Shown here: positions 29,501 to 40,098 of the stretch, one piece after another
Numbering within the stretch: position 1 is the stretch's first letter
How the letters are laid out: each line of letters begins with the position of its first letter
Translations under genes and position numbers: made by a program
Notes under the pieces: model-generated
What the model saw: the letters and a program-made list of their open reading frames with translations, nothing else
Database searches by the model: none
What the model was told of the DNA's origin: nothing
Assembly: GCA_018136815.1 (NCBI GenBank)
Contig: CM030943.1
Location: 3,203,885 to 3,267,884 of the forward strand
DNA length: 64,000 nucleotides
Direction: 5' to 3'
Origin: Isochrysis galbana
Taxonomy: Eukaryota > Haptophyta > Isochrysidales > Isochrysidaceae

Positions 29501-30332
29501 GCCTGCTTGCCCCTCACTCACCTGGCTTACCTCCTTGTGTGCTCCTCGCGTTTTAGGCTAAGTCGCGCGATCAGGTATCGCCGGTGCAAGGAACCGCCCC
29601 CATGTGTGACCCTGATTCCCCCTCAGGTGTTGGCCGTTGAATTATATCGTGGCGCTATTTTACTTCGGTCTTCATCAAATCACTTAAGGGTTTTCGAAAG
29701 ATTCCCTCCTTATTCCTGTGCGTAACTGTCGCCCCGTCGCCCCGTCGGATCGTCCGTCGCCCGTCGCCCCGTCGCTCTCTTGTCGGCATTCTCTTCCTTG
29801 TTCGGTCTGCCAGCGGGTTCCTGTGCGTTCCGTGATAGGGATACGTTAGTGTGGAGAGTGTTGACGTGAGTGTAGTGTCATCTTGTCGGTCCATCGGCCT
29901 CTATCTAGCCGTCTGTCGTCTGTCGTTCTTCGTTCGTCGCTCTCGTTCTCGTCCTCGTTCCCGCTCTCGTCCCTCGTTCTCAACACTACCTCAATACCAA
30001 ACCTCACCAATCCCTCAGCCCTAGCCTATCCATCCCGATCCACCCAGCCATGTCCGCTCCGTCGTCGCGCTCGCCCTCGCCCAAGCCCGTCCTCCCGCCT
30101 TCCTCTGCTGAGGACTGAGGAGGTGGTCCAGCCCGTCATTCCATCACCATCACTCCCGGCCTCCTTCGCCGCGCCTTCCGCCGATCGCCCCCCTTCCGAA
30201 TCATCGCATATCGAGCCCGTGGTCATGCTCGATCCGTCAGCCTTCTTGCTCTTATCAGGCTTATGCAGCGCAAACGCAAGGTTGCACTTGGCGGTCGAGC
30301 GCGTGTGTGCCTGGCTGAATGAGAATTAAGAT

Positions 30333-30700
30333 GAGCACTCCCCGTGCGAATTGTTCGAGTTCTCTTTTTATTCAGCCGGTGGCTCTATCAAAGAGGGTGC
30401 AACCTCAGGTTTGGTTGTTTTTTTGGCGAATGCCCCCCATGTGGACGGTATAAGTTCTACTTAAAGGACTCCCTTATTAAGGTAAAAACTTGCAGGTTTG
30501 AGGCACTGGCGCAGATTTGACCGCAGAAAAGGGGACATTGACCTGCTGAATGAGATGAAGCTCCCCGTGCAAATTGTTTGAGTTCTCTTTTTATTTAGCC
30601 AATGGCGTGGCGTGCCCCCTCCCCCCCCCATGTGGACGGTATAAGTTCTATCTGAAGGATACAAACTTGCGATTTGACCGCAGAAAAGGGGACATCGCAG
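30333..30700 (+). repeat. Tandem duplication, ~230-bp period
   Basis: CCCCGTGCGAATTGTTCGAG / CCCCGTGCAAATTGTTTGAG at 30333 and 30563 start two partial copies. Each is followed by the CCCCATGTGGACGGTATAAG block and TTTGACCGCAGAAAAGGGGA. Confidence 0.8.
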
Positions 30701-30735
30701 CCAGTCCCGCCCTTTCACCGCGCCCTCGCTCCTCT

Positions 30736-31010
30736 TCAGCCGAACCAAAGCAAGTGGTTGCACCCCACCCCACCGTGCGAAGGCGCGCAGACGTCCCATA
30801 GGCGGAAGGAGAGCGGAGAGGCGCGCCGACGTCTCCTGACCGGGAGGGACAGTGGCTGGGCTGAGCGAGGACCGGACAACGCCAGTTTGTTTGGGCTTGT
30901 ACACAGCAGCTTGCCACACCTTGCGGTCACCAAGACCGCTTGTCGGAAGTCAGGGTCGTCGAAGAGATCAAGCGGCAAGGCCTTCTTGATGACGAGCTTT
31001 AGCCATGCCA
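30736..31010 (-). pseudogene. hAT transposase fragment
   Basis: Reads WLKLVIKKALPLDLFDDPDF and RQAVLVTARCGKLL on the minus strand. It aligns with AWLKVVIKRALPLQLFDDPA and FREAVRLTAKSGKNLL of the complete transposase at 47436-49526. Only about 90 codons remain; homology ends in an unrelated Ser/Arg-rich frame. Confidence 0.75.
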
Positions 31011-31014
31011 GCGG

Positions 31015-31312
31015 GGATTTTTAAGAAGATTTTTCTTCTTCTTAAGCTTGGCGTATAGCTTCTCCCAAAACGAATCATCCTCGGACCCTTCCCAGAAGGG
31101 CACTCCTAGGATGGTGGCGTACTCTCCTTCGACCAGCGTTTTAAGGTAAGCCAGTGTGTCGGGAACTCGCGCTCCTACCAGGGATCCCAGCCGTATGAGT
31201 ACACTCTTTCTTTTATTGACTTTAGCCCCCGTGGCGTTTCCGTACGTTTCTAGGATATGTATCGCTCTTTCCAATGACTCGAAGGAGTTAGCTAGAAGTT
31301 TGTCGCATTCAT
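31015..31312 (-). pseudogene. LINE ORF2 fragment (distal RT/connector region)
   Basis: Minus strand: DECDKLLANSFESLERAIHI, ATGAKVNKRKSVLIRLGSL and LGVPFWEGSEDDSFWEKLYA. The last part overlaps the post-RT segment kept in the internally deleted copy at 49694-50443 (EKLYAKLKKKVATW). The fragment ends at a lysine codon run and joins the hAT fragment directly. Confidence 0.75.
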
Positions 31313-32488
31313 CCTAGATGATGCGATTTCCAGGCTCTTGTTTCCAGGTCCTTCGCCGTGCGGCCACACGGTGAAGCTCAGGTACATCTAGGTTGGTAGG
31401 GTTCGTCCCTAGCGATCTAGAATTCGAGTTCTTGTTTCGTTCCTTCTAGCCTGTTTGTCAGGTCTAGATTCCAGGTTTCCTCCTTTCGGGTAATCTTGAC
31501 CCAAAGGAGCCAGGTCGCTTGTCACTCGCTGCGCGCTTGTCTCAGGCTCTCGAGTTACCTTGTGAAGGCTTGTTTAGCTTCTTGCAAGGCTTGTCGTTTC
31601 TTGTTGGGTTCCGGTTCTTTCTTGGGACCTGCTCACTTTCGTTGTCGTCCAGGCCTGTTCTTCGTAGGTTCTGCTTGGCCTGGTTAGGGTTTCGTTGAAT
31701 CCCCGCGTTCGGCGTTTGGCGTTGGCGTTCGGAAACTTCCTCTCACATTCCTTAGGTCCGCTACCCTTGGCTTGTAGGTCCTTGCTTCTTTCTTCTCGGT
31801 CAAGGTTTTGGCGAGCGAGTCGGTTGCTCTAGCCGCTCGAGATTTGAGGTTTAATTTGCCATCTCCCCTTGGAGATCGGTGTAGGTTCGCTTCCTAGGTG
31901 AGGGAATCTTTCCCCTTGATGCAAGTTACATGCAAGCCTTGGCCCCTTTGGTGTTTCTTCCCCTTGGTTGCTACTCAGGGTTGTTCGTTAGAAGCGTCTA
32001 GAAGGTTCACGCTCAACGGCAAGATTTATTCGGTCGTGAAGACATCTCGTTGCGATCTGTATCCAAAGTGATCGCCGTGGTCGCGCGACATGACGCTCCC
32101 CTTCGGACTCTCCGCTACGTGGGGAAGTTACAACGGAGACACGCTCCGGCCGTCGCTGCGGAGTCTCTCTCTCTCTCGCTCTCTCTCTCCGTCTCTCGCG
32201 ACGTGTTTGAGTTATCGGTGATTTGGGGTCGCGGTTGCTTGATAATTTGCTTGGTTTGGGTGAATGATTCCGGTGTGTTCGTGGGTCGGTGTATCCTGTT
32301 GTTCTCAGCTTCGTTGTCCGTCGTTGTTCGCTGCGTCGCTGCACTCAAGCAGCTTAGGCTCCCTCCCTGAGGGAAGAGTTCTTTGTAGGTCTAACAATCT
32401 CTTACAACCCATCACACTAGGGCCGCTAGGAGCGCCTCGCTGCCCCACAGTCCTTCGTTCGCCGTTCGTTCCCTGTCCATACACCCGA
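31313..32488 (+). other. Pyrimidine-rich leader of the Gag-Pol element; LTR not resolved
   Basis: No protein is supported. T/C-rich, with many short CTTGG- and TTCG-type motifs, it directly precedes the Gag start. It probably includes the 5' LTR or leader. With the 3' end lost in the gap, LTR boundaries and the primer-binding site cannot be set. A short (CT) run lies at 32166-32195. Confidence 0.4.
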
Positions 32489-35206
32489 ATGGGGTTGCCC
32501 GACCCAGTCCAGAATTTCATTCACCCGACTCCCGGTGGGGAGGAGGGACAAAGCGCCGCGCTAGCCGCCGGTGCCGCTCGCGACGGAGTGGCTCAGAGCC
32601 CTCCGGTAGCGCTCGACTCGACAAGCACGAAATCGAAGCTTGCGTCCTCGGCCGCAGAGGAGGAACCCCTCAGGGAACCTTCTCTGCCCGCTGCAGCTTT
32701 TGCTCCCGTGGGATGTCCGAGTGATCCCACGGCTTCTGAGGCTACACCAATGGCACCCATCACCCCGGCTGCTATCTCCACGACTGGCTCCGATCAGCTC
32801 GTGGCGGATGGCGAGGATTTGTCCGCTTCCTTCGGCACCCACCGGGTGCAATCACAGCGGGCCATGGTGGAGCATGACCCTCTCCCGCATGAGGCCAACT
32901 TCAGCGTCGCTGAGTTGGCCAATGAGGTGGAGGAGGGTCCCCTCCCTCTGATTCAGTTTGACCCCCCTCCTCACCTTCGAGATGATGAGTCTGAGGTCGG
33001 TGAAGGGGAGGGGATCAGCTTCCGAAGCCCCGCTTACCGGGACTATGCCCCGCCGTCATCAAAAGGGGTCCTTGATCAAGAGATCACCCCGATCGAGACG
33101 GCCGCGGCGCGTCAGGATGCGGAAATGGCAAGGCTTCAGGCGGAGACCAACACCCTAAAAGGGGCTGTGGAGCGCCTACATTCATCCCTTGCCGCGGCAG
33201 AGGCGAGGGAGGGGCTTCTCCGGGATCAAGTTGAAGCAGGGTTCAAAGCCCTGACTCAGCTACTCCAAGCCCGCCAAGAGCCCGCTTCAAGTCCGTCCAT
33301 GGATCGGACCGAGGCGGCTGCGGATTCTGCTAGGCCGGTTCAGAGGGAACCACCCATGGGCGAGCCTCCTGCTCTAGACCCAAAGGGCCACGCCTCTCCG
33401 GCTTCTAGGGTTCCACGGTCGGCGTACCCGACCTCCAAATCGGAACCCCGCCGCCAGGATCAGAGCCTTTACCGGGGCCCGACCCCGATGGTGCCGTTCC
33501 GCCACCCTCGCGACCCCTGCCTTGCGGTGGGGATGGATGAGCGAGAGGCAGTTGTAAGCGAGTGGAAAAATCTCCTCGCCCTGCCCTCACGCGATCTGGC
33601 CGCACTTTACCGCGACTCCGACGAGCATGAGCTCATCCACACCATTTTGAAGAGCAACCTCTCCCTGGCGGGCAACGTTTGGCATTGCCGAATTTTCATG
33701 GAGGAGGACCACTTGCTCAAATGGGTGCGTAGCCGCTTTTCAGCCGAGCAAACCCTTCACCATCAGGTCAGGATGGGCAAAGAGCTTTCGGAGCTCCGCT
33801 TCCCAAAGGCCCTCGCCTCCGATAACGTGCAAACGGCGGCAACAGCCTGGAACGAATTTCGACTCACGCTCATCAAGCCGTTGGAGCGGGCACTAGCGCT
33901 CGGCTGCGATCATCGCGAAATATTTACCTCCCTCCTCGCGGCAGCCGGCGCCAATTCCAGCGGCAATTCCCGCATCTTCGCCTTCCTCCTTGATCTAGTG
34001 GAGGATCGCGCTCTCGCTCTCAACCCTGTCCTCGCTGCTGACGTCCTTCTTCGCAAATGCGACGGGACCTTCGCAAACGGGGCCGATGGTTTCGCGAAAG
34101 ACTCGGCGTCGATGGAGTGGGACCGCATGAGGGAGCGCGAGGCCGGCGCTGATCTATGTGAGCTCAGCAAGAATTTGGTTCGCGCCTACATCCGCAAGCT
34201 TGGCGATTCCGCGGTTGACTCCACCAACGTGTGGGATCATCCAAACATGGCCCATGAGATCAACCAGAGGTTCGAAGAAATCATCCGGAACGATAAGGTT
34301 GATCCTCAGCGCGGCGTCGATAATGCTATTAAATTTGCGGAGGTGCTCGCGGAGACTCGTTTCCGCGTAGAGAACCACGAGCTAGGTCGGTCGGCGCTCT
34401 CGTGCGTCAACCTCTGCCAACGGTACCTCAGCCCTTACGAGCAGGCTCGGGTGAAGCGTCATCAATCCCGGCCCTCGACGAAGCAAACCGTGGCTAGCGT
34501 ACGCACTAAAGCCTCAGGCGAGGCAAAGAACGAGACTTCCTCGTCCCAGAAGACCGCTTCGACCACGGACATGGTTGCCGCCGTGCAGGCGGCCGTCCAA
34601 GCTACCGTGGCGGAAGCTCTTCGCGGACAGGGACATTCGCCTGCTTCGAAGCCTGATTATCGGGCTGCTGCACCGCCGGCAAGTTACCACTCCAACTCAC
34701 CGTTGCCGGCTATACTGACCGATCCACCGGGTCGAAAGGGAGGCTCGTCTCGGCCGCCCAGCCGTCGCTGCGATCCGCCGGCGAACGGCCAAGGGCTACC
34801 GCCCGATTTGGGCGTATCCCGGTGGACGCCCGAGCTTTGGAATCGGGCCCGAGCCCGCTTCTGGGCCGTAGCAGGCTATGCCAAGCACCCAAGGGTCTCG
34901 GCGGCGCTAGCAAAGTGCCGACCGGCCGATAATTCAATGGAAACTCCACGAACGGACGATATCAATAGGGGAATCACCGAATGGACGAACGAAAACGGCT
35001 GTGCCTTCTGCGCTTTCCGACCTCAAGCTCCTCCTGGCACTCCATCCAGCGAAGCCTGGAAATATGGCACGGGAGACGGTGCTCACAACCCCGTCATCTG
35101 TCAGCCATATATCCGCTTTCTGTGTGAGGCTGGCTGCGGAGAGTGCGGATCGGACGAGTACATTCATAAGCTTCTTCGCTCGATGGTCCGGGTTAAGCCT
35201 CAGTAG
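32489..35206 (+). CDS. Gag-like ORF of a retroelement (905 aa)
   Basis: The ATG at 32489 gives MGLPDPVQNFIHPTPGGEEG. An acidic Pro/Ala-rich N-terminus is followed by a coiled coil (AEMARLQAETNTLKGAVERL), then a long alpha-helical region (VRMGKELSELRFPKALASDN, AWNEFRLTLIKPLERALALG) resembling retrotransposon capsids. The C-terminus is Cys/His-rich (NGCAFCAFRP ... HNPVICQPYIRFLCEAGCGE, CGSDEYIH), a probable nucleic-acid-binding or zinc segment, not a classical CCHC knuckle. It would package element RNA. The ORF ends at a single UAG (35204-35206) and the same frame stays open for 3.6 kb. Pol is therefore probably made by stop-codon suppression. Confidence 0.75.
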   Translation: MGLPDPVQNFIHPTPGGEEGQSAALAAGAARDGVAQSPPVALDSTSTKSKLASSAAEEEPLREPSLPAAAFAPVGCPSDPTASEATPMAPITPAAISTTGSDQLVADGEDLSASFGTHRVQSQRAMVEHDPLPHEANFSVAELANEVEEGPLPLIQFDPPPHLRDDESEVGEGEGISFRSPAYRDYAPPSSKGVLDQEITPIETAAARQDAEMARLQAETNTLKGAVERLHSSLAAAEAREGLLRDQVEAGFKALTQLLQARQEPASSPSMDRTEAAADSARPVQREPPMGEPPALDPKGHASPASRVPRSAYPTSKSEPRRQDQSLYRGPTPMVPFRHPRDPCLAVGMDEREAVVSEWKNLLALPSRDLAALYRDSDEHELIHTILKSNLSLAGNVWHCRIFMEEDHLLKWVRSRFSAEQTLHHQVRMGKELSELRFPKALASDNVQTAATAWNEFRLTLIKPLERALALGCDHREIFTSLLAAAGANSSGNSRIFAFLLDLVEDRALALNPVLAADVLLRKCDGTFANGADGFAKDSASMEWDRMREREAGADLCELSKNLVRAYIRKLGDSAVDSTNVWDHPNMAHEINQRFEEIIRNDKVDPQRGVDNAIKFAEVLAETRFRVENHELGRSALSCVNLCQRYLSPYEQARVKRHQSRPSTKQTVASVRTKASGEAKNETSSSQKTASTTDMVAAVQAAVQATVAEALRGQGHSPASKPDYRAAAPPASYHSNSPLPAILTDPPGRKGGSSRPPSRRCDPPANGQGLPPDLGVSRWTPELWNRARARFWAVAGYAKHPRVSAALAKCRPADNSMETPRTDDINRGITEWTNENGCAFCAFRPQAPPGTPSSEAWKYGTGDGAHNPVICQPYIRFLCEAGCGECGSDEYIHKLLRSMVRVKPQ

Positions 35207-38200
35207 GGGTCCGGCGGGGTCCCCGTCCTTCAAACCCTGGCGGAGAACATCGCGGGCGGTGGGCCTGAACGCCACCACCACCATCCCGATCCGATCCCTA
35301 CGCCGCTTGGGGAGAAGAGCTGTCGACGCGGCGATTCTCCCCCTGTCTCTAGCTCTATTCAGTCCTCGACGGTGGGAGCCGCCTCGCCGGCTGAAGCCCC
35401 CGCCGAACGGCTATCTCGGAAGCCGGAGTCGACACTTGACCCGGGCTCCTGGAAACAGGTTTGCCCCGGAGATAGTCGCGACCCGACTCTCCGAAATTCG
35501 TGTACGTCTACAAGTTCTTCTATTACTCCGCACGCTATTAGGATGTTAGGGGCCGATTCTCGCTCGCTGCCCCTCTTGGAATCTATTTCTACGGATACTA
35601 TGCTGTCTTCGGTTTCTTCAAATTCGCCTAGGTCTTTCGACGCATCTTCATCCCTGGATTCACCCCCCGACGGCCCTGCCCAAGGGGGTGGGCTAGGTGG
35701 ATTCGACGCGTCTTCGGTCTCTTCGTTTCGTAAACAATCAGTTGTGAAGCCCTCGAGGGCTGTCGACTCGGTATCATCTTCTGCTCTAGGTTCTATGGAT
35801 AGGTCCGACGTGGCCGCTGCCGCGTCCGAAAACGTTGTTGCTGCTTTACCTGTTTCTGCTCTTTCCCGGCGGGACCCCACTGGAGACCTCTCTCCCAAGG
35901 GCCATAGCCGGAGCCGCTCTGCGGACGAATCGTCGTTGTCTACCGTAGGTTCTCGTGCTGTTGAGGCGGAGACTAGTGTCTCCTCTTCACCTCTCTCCCC
36001 GGTTCGTTATATTTCTCCGTCGTCGTGTTCATTCTCTCGTCTCGAAGTTGCACCCGTTCTCGTTTCTGATCTGGTTCCCGACCCGGAAGGGTCGGCTCCC
36101 GGAGTCAATGAAGATGAAGGTTCCAAGGGAGCTGCGGCTTTCCGCGCTCACGCCGTGGCCACCGCAGACTCGGGAGACGCAGGGGCCGTCGACTACGATC
36201 CCTCGTCGCGCACCATACGGACGCCGGCGTCTCCTCTTTCTCTCGGCTCTCCGGAGGATCCCCGTTCCAGGGATCGCCCGCCGGAGCCAACCCCCTTCAG
36301 GTCTAGCCCACCGAAACTCGAGGGCGACGACCTCCTTCCCCTGAATTCCGTTGCCGAGGCCATCCACCGGATCGCCGTGGTTGGTTGTTCCTCGGCCGCC
36401 AAGTCTACTGAAACTGCCCGCGCCCCTACGCGCGAGCTTCAAATGTTAGCCGCCTCCCGTGCCCGGGCTAGCGGTTCCTCCGTCATCTTGCCCCGCCATC
36501 TCGCCGAAGCTGCTCTAGCCTTGCGGCGGCCGGACGCGAGCACTCATGCATCGCCCTCTGCCGTGTTGCCGACGCATTTCGACGAGCTTTGCGCTGAGTT
36601 AGCAGCGATCCACGACGCCGTGACGTTCGACGCGGCCGAGGGGATTCCTCCACCCCGCGTTCTGGTCGTCGGTGAAGCTAGCGGGGTCGTGTCTTCGATG
36701 TTCCTACTCGCCGGAGCGCACGTCGCGACGTGCGATCTACGACCGTCGGAGATCGACTACATTCCCCACTTCTGCGGAGATGCTCTTCACATTCAAAATC
36801 TAGGTTGGGACCTCGTGGTCGCGCATCCGCCGTGCACGTATTTGTCGGCGGTGAGTTGCCAGTGGCTCGATCGGGAGCCGGGACGACGCCAGGCTCTCGA
36901 ATCCGCCGCTAGAGTCTTCCTCGCCATGGCGAGCGCCGACGCGCCTTTCGTTGCCGTCGAAAATCCTCGAATGCACGCGGAAGCCTCCGCCTTAGTCGGG
37001 GGGTTGCGACCGCGGCAGTTTGTGCAGCCGTGGCAGCACGGCACGGGCCATCAAAAAGCAACTGGCCTGTACCTGACGGCTTCACTCCCGCCCCTGCAGC
37101 CTTCGAAGATTGTCGAGGGACGTCTATCCGCGATGGCGGATCTATCGCCGTCGCCCCACCGTGGCGCCCTTCGCAGCCGCACCTATGTGGGCATTGCCGG
37201 TGCAATGGCGGCCCAGTGGATGCCAGTCTTGCGCCGTTATGCGCGCAAAGCCAAGGCGTCGCGTTCGCTCGACTTCACGGTGGACTGGGCAATTTCCCAA
37301 GCTGCTGCCAGCTTGAGAGAACGCCCTTCGCTCTGCTCGACCGGCTTCGAACTGGCTGAGCCGAGGACGGCTCTGGCTCGCTTCATGGAGGGGAGAGGCG
37401 AAGCAGCTTCTAGCTCTCACCTCACGCCTCCCAGCGGTTCGCTAGTGTCTGATTCGGTTGTCGTGATCCCGGACGTAGGCCCCGTTGCCGATGCGTCTCG
37501 CCTGCTTCATCAGGAGGACTCGGAAACTAACGTATCGCAAGACGGGACCGAGGCGAAAGGAGACCGCTTCACGCCGTGGGAGTGGCCCATAAGGGACCGC
37601 TCTACAACGCCAGGCCCTCCAAACACGGTGAAGAAGCGCCGCAGCAAGTGGCAGGTCTTCGATCGTGATGTAATTTCGGGGGTCCATCGGTGGCAGGATG
37701 TCACGCCTTCCATCGCCCAAGAAATCGCTGAGCAAGCGGCAGCTGCGGAGCCGTCGGAACCTTCCATCTTGTCTCGACTGGGCTCCCAAGGCATCAATGC
37801 ACTATCTCCGAGCGCCTCCTTCACGGCTGGCGACGAGGGAGTGGCCGAACTGACCGATTCGTTCGTAGCCGAAAGGCCACTCGAAACCTGGGATGTCGGG
37901 CCCGACTCGGGAGAAGATGACACGCCCGAGATGCCAGAACACCGGAGCATGCAGACCCTCGAGACCAAGCCCTCCGACGCCGCCGAAGGAGAGGGTACTC
38001 CACGGGCACTGTGTTGCGATGGGGCTGCCGCTAGGGGTCTCAGTGCGGCTGGTTTTTCCGAGTTGTCGAAGCTTCCGAAGACAGACTTGCAGAAGTCCCT
38101 GGAGAAGGAATGGTCACGCCAAATGGATCAACCTCGGCATCCGACGGACCGTCGAGGGCTAGGCTATGATGGCGTGCCTAACCCCTCTAGTTCGGCAAAG

Positions 38201-38837
38201 GCATCCCCATACTCTTCAATACCATTCGTGCCGCAGACGGTAGCCGCCGCTATCGAGCGAGTGCCCCACGTCGATGAATCTTCTCCGTCCAGGCCAGCCT
38301 CTAATCCAACCACCCCGTCACCCGGAGCCGGAACCTCGCTTCCAGTAGAATCTATCGCGGACACGCCGCCGCCGCTCTACCCTCGTCACTGCCTCTATGT
38401 CCGCGATCTCGTGGTCTGCCGTGCCGATGGCGACCGCGCAGCTCAAGGGTTCGTTCTCCCGGACGTTGCCCTCACGGTGAACAGCACCCTGGCTGACACT
38501 GGAGCGGGCCCGTCAGTAATCACCACTGCTCTTCTCGATCGACTACCTGAAGACGCTTGCGTCGAACGCGTATCGGACGCTACCGTCCCCAACCTACATG
38601 GGCCGGACGGCCTTCCTCTCATCACTAGGGCCGGGCTAGCCTCGTCTTCACCTTGTCCGGTCGCCTCTTCCGTCATTCGTTCGCGGTCATCGAAGGAAAC
38701 GCGATGCTTCTGCTCGGGAACGATTTTTGGCCGCCCACTCCGCTACCATTTCTCTCGACGCCGCGAGCTCGGAAGGAAGCCTCCGCCTCCGTCCGGCCTC
38801 TGGCGATTCAGAAGATCTTCAAGAGTCCTTTCCGAAT
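35207..38837 (+). CDS. Pol-like ORF with DNA methyltransferase and aspartic protease domains (3' end in gap)
   Basis: The frame follows directly after the Gag UAG, with no early ATG, and is open to the N gap. A long Ser/Pro-rich region includes 36030-36290, shared with the chimera at 23 kb. At about 36560-37240 lies a compact DNA methyltransferase domain of the phage type. Visible motifs are VLVVGEASGVVSSMFLLAGA (motif I-like), AHPPCTYLS (motif IV, catalytic-type Cys), FVAVENPRMH (ENP, motif VI), QPWQHGTGHQKATGLYL and RSRTYVGIAGAMAAQW (motif VIII-like). At about 38480-38640 STLADTGAGPSVITTALLDR is a retroviral-type aspartic protease active site. RT, RNase H and integrase should follow but are not present before 38838. 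The element is probably an LTR (Ty3-like) or similar retrotransposon. Confidence 0.8.
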
Positions 38838-38937
38838 NNNNNNNNNNNNNNNNNNNNNNNNNNNNNNNNNNNNNNNNNNNNNNNNNNNNNNNNNNNNNNN
38901 NNNNNNNNNNNNNNNNNNNNNNNNNNNNNNNNNNNNN
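38838..38937. other. Assembly gap (100 N)
   Basis: The run length is a fixed placeholder. It separates the Pol-like ORF from a minus-strand LINE ORF1, so the true distance is unknown. Confidence 1.
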
Positions 38938-39640
38938 AGGAATTTCATGAAGGTGGCGACATCCTCGCTCTTGATGTCCTTTTTGTCATCAGCTAGCTGA
39001 GCTAGCTGGATGTAAAAAGGCGTGTCTTCGGGCTCCTCTTCCTCATCAGGTGGAGGAGAAGCAAATGGGGTGGTGTTGTGGAGAGTCGGCTTTGGATCCG
39101 ATTGGGGATCCGCCCGCTTGCGCGACGGCTGCTGTGGTTGTTGGGCTTGTGGCTGCTGGGCTTGCTGGGCTGTATCCTTCCCTTTGTGTCCATGCGCAGC
39201 TTGCGCGTATGTCCTGGTCGCTTGAGTTGGTTGTTGGTTTGAGGGCGCAAAGGCCCCCAAAATGGATTGTTGTGTTAAGTGCCCGCCCCCGAGGGGTGCA
39301 CTGATGGTAGGAGTGGCCGCCATGGGGGTGGCAGCAGAGCTGCCACCTCCCATGGGGAGTCCTTGAGTTGGTGGAGGAGCGGAGGGGTTGGGTGGCAGGG
39401 CTTTGCCCTGGGTCTGGTTGTCACCAGGGAACAGGACTCTGCCTGTTCCCTGGTTCTGTGGCAGCTTGGGAGGCGAGGGCGGTGCCGTCATCTCGACGTC
39501 GTTGTCAGGCGGCGCGGCGGCCTGTGGGCGCTTGGGCTCCGGCGGTTTGGGGCGGCCCCGTTGGGGCGTCGTGACGGCGGGGGGCTGGGAGGTGGGAGCG
39601 GTCGGCGCGCGCTCCATCGCTAAAACTATAACAATAGTTT
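38938..39640 (-). mobile_element. Family-A LINE 5' end with ORF1 N-terminal part (runs into gap)
   Basis: ORF1 ATG at 39617-39615; coding runs MERAPTAPTSQPPAVTTPQR to KSEDVATFMKF at the gap. Over its whole length it appears identical to 51403-52105, so the two copies moved very recently or the collapse involves an assembly repeat. Its 5' end sits inside an older reverse-transcriptase fragment. Confidence 0.9.
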
Positions 39641-39735
39641 TGCGTCGATGCGTTCCTCAAGCGTGCTGCCTGTGCCTCTCGACCAAATCCCGCGATATCG
39701 TCCAGGTACGGCATGCAAATTTCCCACGCGAGCCT
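39641..39735 (-). pseudogene. Reverse transcriptase fragment with YLDD box
   Basis: Minus strand reads AWEICMPYLDDIAGFGREAQ and AARLRNAST up to the LINE 5' end. YLDDI is the catalytic box of LTR-type or DIRS-type reverse transcriptases, unlike the LINE RTs here. Only about 31 codons remain. Confidence 0.6.
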
Positions 39736-39749
39736 ATTGTATTATATTG

Positions 39750-40098
39750 ACCTTCATTGTATGTGTTTATCAAATACATACCATATCGGTGTCCAACCAG
39801 ACGGACTGGGACAGTCATATCAGCAAACACGGAAGATGCTCCCATCATGTCACTTGAAGTACATTGACCATCCACCAACTTGACGTCGCTACCCACACAG
39901 GTGCCCATATTATTTAACATTTAACATCGTATTCAACCCACTCAAATCACCATCACAATCGTTTGTGCATTGCGCGATACACTTGCCATTGATAAGCTTC
40001 ACATTGCTTCCCGTGCAGACTCCAACGTCATCCACCGACGTCAAACCAATCGCCAGTGGACCTACAGCGAGCCACGGAAGCTTGGTGTAATACGTCAT
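39750..40098 (-). pseudogene. Fragment with two Cys-rich GSNVKL repeats
   Basis: Minus strand reads VGVCTGSNVKLINGKCIAQC and, after a frameshift near 39910-39920 caused by a TTAAATG duplication, GTCVGSDVKLVDGQCTSSD. Two copies of C-x-G-S-x-V-K-L-x-x-G-x-C suggest an extracellular or structural repeat protein. Origin unknown. Confidence 0.4.
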
